This document shows positions 1 through 6,392 of a stretch of 6,392 nucleotides of DNA, piece after piece. Origin of the DNA: Pseudomonas sp. PGPPP3. Lineage in GTDB: Bacteria > Pseudomonadota > Gammaproteobacteria > Pseudomonadales > Pseudomonadaceae. The DNA lies in contig NKIE01000147.1 in NCBI GenBank assembly GCA_002256055.1, forward strand, positions 635 through 7,026, given 5' to 3'. The notes beneath the pieces were generated by a model. It was not told the origin of the DNA and did not search any database. It saw nothing but the letters and a program-made list of their open reading frames with translations. How positions within the stretch are numbered: position 1 is the stretch's first letter; each line of letters opens with the position of its first letter. The position numbers were made by a program, and so were the translations under genes.

Positions 1-491
1 AGCGCCACGTCGCCCACCGACATCGCCGCCACGGTTTCGCCGTGGTAACTGTTGGTCAGGGTGACGAAGCGGCTCTTGCCGCTCTGGCCGCAGTTGCGCC
101 AGTAGTGGTAGCTCATCTTCAGCGCCACTTCGATGCCTGACGAGCCGTTGTCGGCGTAGAACACCCGGTCCAGGCCGGCCGGGGTGATCTGCACCAGGCG
201 CTCGGACAGTTCGATCACCGGCTGATGGCTGAAGCCGGCGAGCATCACGTGTTCGAGGTTGTCGAGTTGGTCCTTGAGGCGCTGGTTGATGCGCGGGTTG
301 CCATGACCGAACACGTTGACCCACCAGGAGCTGACCGCATCCAGATAACGCTTGCCGTCAAAGTCTTCCAGCCACACGCCGTCGCCGCGCTTGATCGGGA
401 TCACCGGCAGGCGCTCGTGGTCTTTCATCTGCGTGCAGGGATGCCAAAGTACGGCTAGATCGCGTTGCATCCACTGGGCATTCAGACTCAT
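1..491 (-). CDS. bioA: BioA, adenosylmethionine-8-amino-7-oxononanoate (DAPA) aminotransferase, N-terminal part (cut by the window edge)
   Basis: Translating the minus strand from the ATG at 489-491 gives 163 codons open to the window edge. The family is a cytoplasmic PLP enzyme of biotin synthesis that moves an amino group from S-adenosylmethionine to KAPA to make DAPA. Class III aminotransferase landmarks in order: HPCTQM (17-22), SSWW (54-57; E. coli Trp52 matches Trp56), FGHGNP (61-66), the PLP phosphate-binding GSS (116-118) followed by IEVALKM, and SYHGET (148-153) with Tyr149 matching E. coli Tyr144. The PLP lysine lies beyond the edge. The start is supported by GGAGAG (499-504), 7 bases upstream, and by the normal N-terminus of the family. 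Odd: the position of E. coli Tyr17 is Cys19. It is transcribed away from the amine oxidase gene. About 260 C-terminal residues are expected outside the window. Assignment is firm. Confidence 0.95.
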   Translation of the reverse strand, partial: MSLNAQWMQRDLAVLWHPCTQMKDHERLPVIPIKRGDGVWLEDFDGKRYLDAVSSWWVNVFGHGNPRINQRLKDQLDNLEHVMLAGFSHQPVIELSERLVQITPAGLDRVFYADNGSSGIEVALKMSYHYWRNCGQSGKSRFVTLTNSYHGETVAAMSVGDVA

Positions 492-555
492 TGCGTTGCT
501 CTCCATTGTTAAGCGACCAAGCCTATCAGAAGCACGCGCCGGCTTTCTCGGCACA

Positions 556-602
556 GCGTCGGATACGTCTGGTCCGGGGTTGGAGCCTGGCGTATCCTGC
601 GC
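556..602. promoter_or_regulatory. Imperfect 12-bp inverted repeat in the bioA/amine oxidase divergent spacer (candidate operator or leader hairpin)
   Basis: GGATACG (561-567) and CGTATCC (591-597) form a perfect 7-bp inverted repeat around a 23-bp spacer. After two non-Watson-Crick positions the pairing resumes with GCG (556-558) against CGC (600-602). A shorter GG/CC pairing (571-572 with 586-587) lies inside the loop. The element sits 30 bp upstream of the amine oxidase start and 64 bp upstream of the bioA start, in the 141-bp spacer that must carry both promoters. I could not pick convincing -35/-10 boxes for either gene. Whether it acts as a protein site, an RNA structure or neither is inference. 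Confidence 0.35.
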
Positions 603-632
603 GCCGTTGTTTCGCTTTGTAGGAATGGGCAG

Positions 633-2102
633 ATGCTGGCTGGATGGTTGCGCGCTTCGGCGCTGGTGGTGATGGGTTTGTGCGGCGCGTTGGCGCAGGC
701 GGCAGATAAACAACCGACGGTAATCGTGGTTGGTGGCGGTCTGTCGGGGCTGTCGACAGCCTACGAGTTGCAGCAGGCGGGCTGGCAAGTCACCTTGCTG
801 GAAGCCAAACCGACCATTGGCGGTCGCTCCGGCCTGGCGGCCAGCGAGTGGATCGGCAGCGCCAAGGCGCAGCCGGCGGTGCATGGTTACCTGCAGCGCT
901 TCAAGGTCACGGCCCTGCCGGCGCCTGATTTCGTGCGTACGCCGGGTTACCTGATTGATGGCAAGTACTTCAATCTGGCCGACCTGGAAAAAACCAAGCC
1001 GGCGGTGGCCGCCAGCCTCAAACAGTACGAAAAGGCTCTGGATGGCTTGGCCGCAGGTATGGCTGACCCGCTCAAGCCGATGGCCAGCAGTGAGCTTTTT
1101 GCCCTCGACCAGAGCAACGTCGCGCGCTGGCTTGACCAACTCAAGCTGGAGCCAACGGCGCGCATGCTGGTTAATCAGCGGATTCGTGCCCGCTATGACG
1201 AGCCGTCGCGGTTGTCGCTGCTTTATCTTGTGCAGCAGGCTCGTGTGCAACGTGGCGTGGCCGACGGCGACCAGCGCGCCGCGCGCCTGCCGGGTGGCAG
1301 CCAGGTGCTGGCCCAGGCTTTTCTCAAGCAGCTGAAAGTGATCAAGACCAATTCACGGGTCTCTGCCATCAGCCAGGACAAGGACGGCGTGTTGGTTAAG
1401 GCCGGTGCCGTCGGCTATCGCGCTGACTACGTGGTGAGTGCCCTGCCGCTGCGGGCCCTGGCGCAGATTCAGATCTTGCCAGCCCTCGACGTGGTTCGCC
1501 AGAAAGCCCTGAAGGGCACCAACTACGGCTGGCGCGACCAGATTCTGCTGAAGTTCAAGACCCCGGTATGGGACAGCAAGGCGCGTCTGAGCGGCGAGAT
1601 TTTCAGCGATCAAGGCCTGGGCATGCTGTGGATCGAGCCGGCCACCAAGGGCGGCGCCAACGTGCTGGTTAACCTCTCGGGTGACAATGCGCGCTTGCTG
1701 CAGAGCTTTGGCGACCGTCAGGTGGCCGACCAGGTACTGATCCGTCTGCACGGTTACTTCCCCAAGGCACGCGGTGCCTTTGCCGGTTACGAGATGCGCC
1801 GCTACAGCGCTGATACCGGTATCGGCGGAGCGTACCTGGCCTTTGGTCCGGGGCAGATGAGCCGTTACTGGTTGCTGTGGAACAAGCCGCAGGACCGCCT
1901 GGTATTCGCCGGTGAACACACTGATGCGCTCTACCCCGGCACCCTTGAAGGCGCTCTGCGCAGCGGCCAGCGTGCCGCCAGCCAGGTGATTGCCCTGCAC
2001 AGCGGTAAATCCCTGGAGCCCCAGGCCGCGGTAGCCGCCGCACCGGCCAAAGCCAAAACAGCGGAAGAAAAACCGGGCTTCTTCACGCGCCTGTTCAACT
2101 AA
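633..2102 (+). CDS. Exported FAD-dependent amine oxidase-like flavoprotein (flavin-containing amine oxidase / NAD(P)-binding Rossmann family)
   Basis: 489 residues. The start ATG has AGGA (621-624) 8 bases upstream, and the protein opens with a Sec-type signal peptide: one Arg, a hydrophobic core at about 8-20, and a likely cut after Ala23 (AQA-AD). It lacks a lipobox or twin arginine. The mature protein begins with a dinucleotide-binding fold: [12 protein letters not shown] (30-41), Glu57 as probable FAD ribose ligand, and GGRSG (63-67). The C-terminal FAD motif FAGEHT (425-430) is followed by [13 protein letters not shown] (434-446), as in monoamine and polyamine oxidases and related desaturases. 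The segment before it ([10 protein letters not shown], 398-407) has no Cys, so FAD is probably not covalently bound as in human MAO. After about residue 455 comes an Ala/Lys/Pro-rich linker ending in PGFFTRLFN. The substrate cannot be read from the sequence. Its 3' end overlaps the convergent transporter gene by 4 bp. Family is firm; exact reaction unknown. Confidence 0.85.
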   Translation: MLAGWLRASALVVMGLCGALAQAADKQPTVIVVGGGLSGLSTAYELQQAGWQVTLLEAKPTIGGRSGLAASEWIGSAKAQPAVHGYLQRFKVTALPAPDFVRTPGYLIDGKYFNLADLEKTKPAVAASLKQYEKALDGLAAGMADPLKPMASSELFALDQSNVARWLDQLKLEPTARMLVNQRIRARYDEPSRLSLLYLVQQARVQRGVADGDQRAARLPGGSQVLAQAFLKQLKVIKTNSRVSAISQDKDGVLVKAGAVGYRADYVVSALPLRALAQIQILPALDVVRQKALKGTNYGWRDQILLKFKTPVWDSKARLSGEIFSDQGLGMLWIEPATKGGANVLVNLSGDNARLLQSFGDRQVADQVLIRLHGYFPKARGAFAGYEMRRYSADTGIGGAYLAFGPGQMSRYWLLWNKPQDRLVFAGEHTDALYPGTLEGALRSGQRAASQVIALHSGKSLEPQAAVAAAPAKAKTAEEKPGFFTRLFN

Positions 2103-3754
2103 GCCTGCAAAGGCGCTGCGGCCAGCTCCTGGCTGAGCTGGTCGAAGGCGCTGACAGCGCTGATAAACACCTGGCCGCTGAGGGGCTTGAGCAGCAGATC
2201 ACTGTGCTTGAGCTTGTCCATCAGCGGGCCTTTGACCTCGGCCAGGTGCAGCTTGATGCCTCGCGCGGCGAGACTCTGGTTGAGCTCGGCGAGGGCATAC
2301 AGGCCGGTGGTATCGATCAGATTGATGGCGGTCATCACCAGCACCAAATGACGGGTTTCGCCCGTTAGGGTCTGCAGCACACGGTCGCTGATCAGCTCCG
2401 CATTACCGAAAAACACCCCGGCATCAATGCGCAGCAGAACGATCTGCGGATGGGTCTCGGCCGCATAACGCTCGATATTGCGAAAGTGTTCGCTGCCCGG
2501 CAGGCGGCCGAGTACGGCGATGTGTGGACGGCTGGCGCGCCAGATCACGGTGCCCAGGGAGAGCACCACACCGAGCATCACCCCTTCCTCCACGCCCAGT
2601 AGCAACACTCCACTAAAGGTGACTAGCCAGGCCACGGCGTCAGCACGGTCGTAGCGCCAGGCTTCCCGTGGGGTGGTGAGGTCGAGCATGCCGAACACGG
2701 CAATGATGATGGTGGCGGCCAGCGCCGGTAGCGGTAACCAGGCCAGCCAGGCGTTCGGGGTGACCAGCAGCACGGCCAGCAGCAGTGCGGTAATCACGCT
2801 GGCCAGGGGCGTGTTGGCGCCGGCGGCATAGTTGACTGCCGAGCGCGAGATGCTGCCGGTGACTGGGAAACCACCCGATAGCGCACTGGCGACGTTGGCG
2901 GCGCCCAGGCCGAGCAGTTCCTGGTTGGTGTTGATGCGTTCGCCGCGCCGCTGCGCCAGGGTTACGGCAGCGGATTGGCCGGAGAGGAACACCATAAAGC
3001 CGATCAGCAGCGACGGCGCCAGCAGGTTGCGCAATTGCTCCAGCGACAGGCTCAGGCCCAGGGTTGGCAGGCCGGCCGGAATCGGTCCGATCAGCGCCAC
3101 ACCGGCGTGTTGCCAATCCTGTTGCCAGACCAGCAGGGTGGCCAGCAGCAGGATCGCCGCCGGCGCCAGCTTGCTCAGCATGTCGGCGCTTTTCGCCGCC
3201 AGCCCCAGGCGTTGCAACTGGCGCCCCAGCTGGCTGCGGGCTAGCCACAGCAACAACAACGACAACAGGCCGATGCCGGCCGCCGTTGGGTTGATGGCTG
3301 TCAGCGGGCCGCCGAGCAGGACCTTGAGTTGGCTGGCGGCGATTACCAGCGCCGCGCCGCTGGTAAAGCCGCTCATCACCGGACGGCTGAGAAAGCTGGA
3401 GAGAAACCCCAGGCGCAGCACGCCGCATAGCACCAGTACCACGCCGCTGATTAGCGCCATCTGCGCCGCCATCGCCCCATACAGCTCGGAGCCGCTGGGC
3501 GCCAGGGTGGCCAGCGAGGTGGCGGTCATCAGCGAGGTGATCGCCATCGGTCCCACCGACTGCACCATGCTGCTGCCGAACAAGGCATATGCCAGTACCG
3601 GCAGGATGCTCGCATACAGCCCGGCTACCGGCGGCAGGCCGGCGACTAGGGCGTACGCCATGCCTTGCGGCACCAGCATCAGTACCACCAGCACGCCGGC
3701 ACCGAGGTCGCCGGCCAGCAGTTCACGGCGATAGCCTTTCAGCCAGGTCAGCAT
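2099..3754 (-). CDS. SulP-family inorganic anion transporter with C-terminal STAS domain
   Basis: 551 residues from the ATG at 3752-3754. A frame extension to 3814 exists, but this ATG has AAGGAA 7 bases upstream and begins MLTWLKGYRRELLAGDL, the normal SulP N-terminus. The membrane core (about 15-405) carries the family signatures: LVPQGMAYALVAGLPPVAGL (27-46), YALFGSSMVQSVGPMAI (56-72) and GGFPVTGSISRSAVN (294-308). A cytoplasmic STAS domain follows at about 430-540, with DAGVFFGNAE (444-453), INLIDTTGLYAL (477-488) and VKGPLMDKL (507-515). SulP proteins move sulfate, bicarbonate, molybdate or dicarboxylates. The sequence alone does not say which, and no sulfate-assimilation or carbonic anhydrase gene lies beside it. 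Its length is typical. It is divergent from the cytochrome b561 operon and convergent with the amine oxidase gene. Family call is secure; substrate open. Confidence 0.93.
   Translation of the reverse strand: MLTWLKGYRRELLAGDLGAGVLVVLMLVPQGMAYALVAGLPPVAGLYASILPVLAYALFGSSMVQSVGPMAITSLMTATSLATLAPSGSELYGAMAAQMALISGVVLVLCGVLRLGFLSSFLSRPVMSGFTSGAALVIAASQLKVLLGGPLTAINPTAAGIGLLSLLLLWLARSQLGRQLQRLGLAAKSADMLSKLAPAAILLLATLLVWQQDWQHAGVALIGPIPAGLPTLGLSLSLEQLRNLLAPSLLIGFMVFLSGQSAAVTLAQRRGERINTNQELLGLGAANVASALSGGFPVTGSISRSAVNYAAGANTPLASVITALLLAVLLVTPNAWLAWLPLPALAATIIIAVFGMLDLTTPREAWRYDRADAVAWLVTFSGVLLLGVEEGVMLGVVLSLGTVIWRASRPHIAVLGRLPGSEHFRNIERYAAETHPQIVLLRIDAGVFFGNAELISDRVLQTLTGETRHLVLVMTAINLIDTTGLYALAELNQSLAARGIKLHLAEVKGPLMDKLKHSDLLLKPLSGQVFISAVSAFDQLSQELAAAPLQA
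2122..2160 (+). other. Two hairpins just after the amine oxidase stop, without a U-tract
   Basis: CCAGCTC (2122-2128) pairs perfectly with GAGCTGG (2135-2141) over a 6-base loop. GCGCT (2148-2152) then pairs with AGCGC (2156-2160) over GAC. Both lie 20-60 bases past the amine oxidase stop and inside the 3' end of the opposing transporter gene. Neither is followed by a run of T, so they are not standard intrinsic terminators. They could stabilise the mRNA 3' end or simply reflect GC-rich coding sequence. Confidence 0.2.
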
Positions 3755-3761
3755 GGGCGGG

Positions 3762-3767
3762 TTCCTT
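3762..3767 (-). promoter_or_regulatory. Ribosome binding site fixing the SulP start
   Basis: AAGGAA on the minus strand lies 7 bases before the ATG at 3752-3754. The frame stays open 20 codons further upstream, but that segment (Pro/Arg-rich, unlike a SulP N-terminus) would include this site. The downstream ATG is therefore preferred. Confidence 0.75.
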
Positions 3768-3840
3768 GGAGGTGATGGATATTCGACAGCATGCCAGCAA
3801 GCGCGGGCGAACACACCGGGCAGTGCTCAGGCCTTGGCGG

Positions 3841-3930
3841 TTAACAATCGTTTTTCCTGATATTTCAGAACAACAATTTGCGCTATTAATCGATAGGTTA
3901 GTCGCTAGTCTGTGCCTATCGCGTTTTTAC
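3841..3930. promoter_or_regulatory. AT-rich divergent promoter region with inverted repeat, upstream of cytochrome b561-yceI and SulP genes
   Basis: This stretch is much richer in A/T than the surrounding coding DNA and lies in the 190-bp spacer between two divergent start codons. It holds a perfect 7-bp inverted repeat, CGATAGG (3891-3897) and CCTATCG (3915-3921), with a 17-bp spacer. A smaller dyad, CTGA-TATT-TCAG, lies at 3857-3868. TTAACA at 3841-3846 resembles a -35 box and TATTAA at 3884-3889 a -10 box, but they are not properly spaced from each other, so I do not name a promoter. The repeat lies just upstream of the b561 ribosome binding site and could be an operator or a leader hairpin. 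That role is inference. Confidence 0.4.
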
Positions 3931-3935
3931 GGAAG
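3931..3935 (+). promoter_or_regulatory. Ribosome binding site fixing the cytochrome b561 start
   Basis: GGAAG lies 9 bases before the ATG at 3945. A GTG at 3912 is in frame and would add 11 residues, but no comparable site precedes it and it falls inside the inverted repeat. The ATG at 3945 is therefore the better start. Confidence 0.6.
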
Positions 3936-3944
3936 CTTCATTCC

Positions 3945-4523
3945 ATGCACTGGCGTAACACGGCAACGGCCTACGGGCTGCTCAGTATCGGTATGCACTG
4001 GCTGGTCGCCCTGGCGGTGTTTGGCCTGTTCGGTCTGGGCCTGTGGATGGTCGACCTGGACTACTACAGCAGCTGGCGTCACACCGCCCCGGAACTGCAC
4101 AAGGGCATCGGTCTGTGCCTGTTTGCACTGATGCTGCTGCGCCTGTTGTGGCGCTTTGTCAGCCCGCCGCCAGCGTCCCTGAGCAGTTACAGCCGCCTAA
4201 CTCGCCTGGGCGCCAAACTCGGCCACAGCGTGCTTTACCTTGGTTTGTTTGCCGTGATGCTGGCCGGTTACCTGATCTCCACGGCGGACGGTCGCGGCAT
4301 CAGCGTGTTCGGTTGGTTCGAGGTGCCGGCGAGCATTACCAGCATTCCCGAGCAGGAAGACGTCGCCGGCGCCGTGCACTTTTACCTGGCCTGGGGCCTG
4401 GTGATTCTGGCTGGTCTGCATGGCCTGGCGGCCCTTAAACATCACTTTATCGACCGGGATACGACCCTGCTACGCATACTCGGTCGTGCCCAACCTACCT
4501 CGCAAGCCCACAAGGAACTCTGA
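3945..4523 (+). CDS. Cytochrome b561 family di-haem membrane protein (CybB/YceJ-like)
   Basis: 192 residues from the ATG at 3945. Four membrane segments are visible at about 16-36, 52-71, 92-112 and 143-164. Histidines sit where bacterial b561 proteins hold two b haems: His18 ([10 protein letters not shown]), His52 (PELHKGIG), His145 (GAVHFYLAW) and His159 ([10 protein letters not shown]). The 14-residue step from His145 to His159 matches E. coli CybB as I recall it. His94 (LGHSVLY) is a further candidate. The tail [14 protein letters not shown] is also typical. CybB is a superoxide:ubiquinone oxidoreductase of the inner membrane, and other members pass electrons between quinones and periplasmic partners. 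Which reaction applies here is not visible. The stop is 2 bp before yceI, so the two form an operon, the same pairing as E. coli yceJ-yceI. Confidence 0.92.
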   Translation: MHWRNTATAYGLLSIGMHWLVALAVFGLFGLGLWMVDLDYYSSWRHTAPELHKGIGLCLFALMLLRLLWRFVSPPPASLSSYSRLTRLGAKLGHSVLYLGLFAVMLAGYLISTADGRGISVFGWFEVPASITSIPEQEDVAGAVHFYLAWGLVILAGLHGLAALKHHFIDRDTTLLRILGRAQPTSQAHKEL

Positions 4524-4525
4524 TC

Positions 4526-5104
4526 ATGTTGAAGCAAAGCATTGCTGCACTGGCGCTCGGCGCCGCCCTGTTTACCGCGGGTCAGGCCATGGCCGCCGAT
4601 TATGTGATCGATAAGGAAGGCCAGCACGCCTTCGTTAACTTCAAGATCAGCCACCTCGGTTACAGCTGGCTGTACGGCACCTTCAAGGATTTCGACGGCA
4701 GCTTCAGCTTCGACGCCAAGAGCCCGGAGGCCAGCAAGGTCAAAGTCAACCTGAAGACCGCCAGCCTCGACAGCAACCATGCCGAGCGTGACAAGCATCT
4801 GCGCAGCGCCGACTTCCTCAACGTCAGCAAGCACCCGACGGCGACCTTCGAGTCCACCGCAGTGAAATCCACCGGCGAAGGCAGTGCCGACATCACCGGC
4901 AACCTGACCCTGAATGGCGTGACCAAGCCGGTGGTGATCGCCGCCAAGTTCATCGGCGAAGGCAAGGACCCATGGGGCGGCTACCGTGCTGGCTTCGAAG
5001 GCAGCACCACCCTGCACCTGAAAGACTTCGACATCCAGCGCGACCTCGGCCCAGCGTCGCAAGACGTACAGCTGACCATCTCGGTGGAAGGCGTGCGTCA
5101 GTAA
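4526..5104 (+). CDS. YceI-family periplasmic lipocalin-like (polyisoprenoid-binding) protein
   Basis: 192 residues. The ATG at 4526 has AAGGAA (4512-4517) 8 bases upstream, inside the end of the b561 gene, so translation is probably coupled. A Sec signal peptide (Lys3, hydrophobic core 6-18) ends AMA-AD, with a cut after Ala23. The mature protein shows the YceI beta-barrel signatures: [20 protein letters not shown] (34-53), FDGSFSFD (56-63), then [32 protein letters not shown] and a final [10 protein letters not shown] strand. It has no Cys. Structures of family members hold a long isoprenoid such as ubiquinone-8 in the barrel, and members are often induced by alkaline, osmotic or stress conditions. 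The P. aeruginosa homologue PA0423 has been reported, as I recall, as a small secreted protease (PasP); no protease motif is visible here. Followed directly by a terminator. Confidence 0.95.
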   Translation: MLKQSIAALALGAALFTAGQAMAADYVIDKEGQHAFVNFKISHLGYSWLYGTFKDFDGSFSFDAKSPEASKVKVNLKTASLDSNHAERDKHLRSADFLNVSKHPTATFESTAVKSTGEGSADITGNLTLNGVTKPVVIAAKFIGEGKDPWGGYRAGFEGSTTLHLKDFDIQRDLGPASQDVQLTISVEGVRQ

Positions 5105-5119
5105 TTAGGCTGCCGTAGT

Positions 5120-5150
5120 AAAAAAACGCCGACCTCAGGGTCGGCGTTTT
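5120..5150 (+). terminator. Intrinsic terminator of the b561-yceI operon (possibly bidirectional)
   Basis: CGCCGACC (5127-5134) pairs perfectly with GGTCGGCG (5139-5146) over the loop TCAG. A run of seven A (5120-5126) lies before it and four T (5147-5150) after. It starts 15 bases past the yceI stop. The longer A run means that the U-tract is better on the minus strand, so it may also stop transcripts leaking out of rhlE. Confidence 0.9.
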
Positions 5151-5180
5151 GCTGTCTGTGGCGCTGTGCTGGCGATGCTG

Positions 5181-5230
5181 TTGATGAGGATCGCTGCGCC
5201 CAGCTCGTCCTACGGCGCAGAGGTGGCGCC
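5181..5230. repeat. Palindrome-rich, REP-like intergenic element (candidate)
   Basis: Several overlapping inverted repeats are packed into 50 bp: GATGAG (5183-5188) with CTCGTC (5204-5209, one G-T pair), CTGCGCC (5194-5200) with GGCGCAG (5214-5220), and GGCGC (5214-5218) with GCGCC (5226-5230). On the minus strand it reads GTAGGACGAG followed by GGGCGCAGCGAT and CCTCATC. This resembles the GTAGGATGGGT...GCGCAGCGA...ACCCATC intergenic repeats I recall from Pseudomonas genomes. It lies between the two terminators, and no gene is visible in it. Copy number in the genome cannot be judged here. Confidence 0.4.
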
Positions 5231-5258
5231 CTGGATTATGTCCTGCTGGAAAAGGCAT

Positions 5259-5297
5259 AAAAAAGCCGGCCCTGACAGATGCCAGGGCCGGCTTTTT
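5259..5297 (-). terminator. Intrinsic terminator of the rhlE gene (possibly bidirectional)
   Basis: GCCGGCCCTG (5265-5274) pairs perfectly with CAGGGCCGGC (5283-5292) over an 8-base loop. It is flanked by AAAAAA (5259-5264) and TTTTT (5293-5297), so it has a U-tract in both directions. It begins 14 bases past the helicase stop on the minus strand. Confidence 0.92.
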
Positions 5298-5311
5298 ACT
5301 GCTGGCGCTAA

Positions 5312-6392
<1,081 letters not shown>

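Noticed and set aside
588..602. Sigma-54-like GG-N10-GC pattern before the amine oxidase gene
   Set aside because: Only the GG and GC fit. The surrounding consensus bases (TGGCAC and TTGC) are mostly absent, and the match falls inside the dyad arm.
225..672. Plus-strand open frames over bioA and the following spacer
   Set aside because: They are complementary to the conserved bioA coding sequence and have no recognisable product.
1353..2000. 215-codon open frame antisense to the amine oxidase gene
   Set aside because: No domain, no convincing ribosome site, and complete overlap with the conserved C-terminal FAD domain coding sequence.
2640..3428. 262-codon minus-strand open frame in another register of the SulP gene
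   Set aside because: The product is a low-complexity Arg/Ala/Gly/His-rich string and overlaps the conserved SulP frame throughout.
2832..3734. 300-codon open frame on the plus strand antisense to the SulP gene
   Set aside because: It lies fully inside a clearly conserved membrane protein gene. Its product is Ser/Arg/Pro-rich with no recognisable domain, as expected for a shadow frame in high-GC DNA.

Overview
The window reads as an ordinary chromosomal stretch of a high-GC gammaproteobacterium, most likely Pseudomonas or a close relative. The reasons are the protein sequences themselves (a HPCTQM-type BioA, a YceI/cytochrome b561 pair, an RhlE helicase with a long Arg/Gly-rich tail) and a gene order that, from memory, resembles the PA0420-PA0423 and PA0428 region of P. 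aeruginosa PAO1. No mobile element, CRISPR array, tRNA, rRNA or clear novel multigene system was found.

Layout. Positions 1-491 (minus) hold the N-terminal 163 codons of bioA (biotin synthesis), cut by the window edge. A 141-bp divergent spacer (492-632) contains an imperfect long inverted repeat. Positions 633-2102 (plus) encode an exported FAD-dependent amine oxidase-like protein. It converges on, and overlaps by 4 bp with, a SulP-family anion transporter with a C-terminal STAS domain (2099-3754, minus). An AT-rich divergent spacer (3755-3944) with a second inverted repeat precedes a two-gene operon: a cytochrome b561 membrane protein (3945-4523) and a periplasmic YceI-family lipocalin-like protein (4526-5104). 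The spacer 5105-5311 holds two strong intrinsic-terminator hairpins flanking a palindrome-rich, REP-like stretch. Positions 5312-6392 (minus) hold the C-terminal part of a DEAD-box RNA helicase of the RhlE type, cut at its 5' end by the window edge.

How the genes relate. Only b561-yceI is clearly a functional unit: the genes are 2 bp apart, and the families are linked through haem redox chemistry and isoprenoid quinone binding. The other genes (biotin synthesis, exported oxidase, anion transport, RNA helicase) look like independent transcription units. The most useful second looks are the BioA active-site substitution, the two dyads in the divergent spacers, the yceI-rhlE junction (where I recall PAO1 carrying mexR-mexAB-oprM), and the acidic motif and tandem repeat in the disordered helicase tail.
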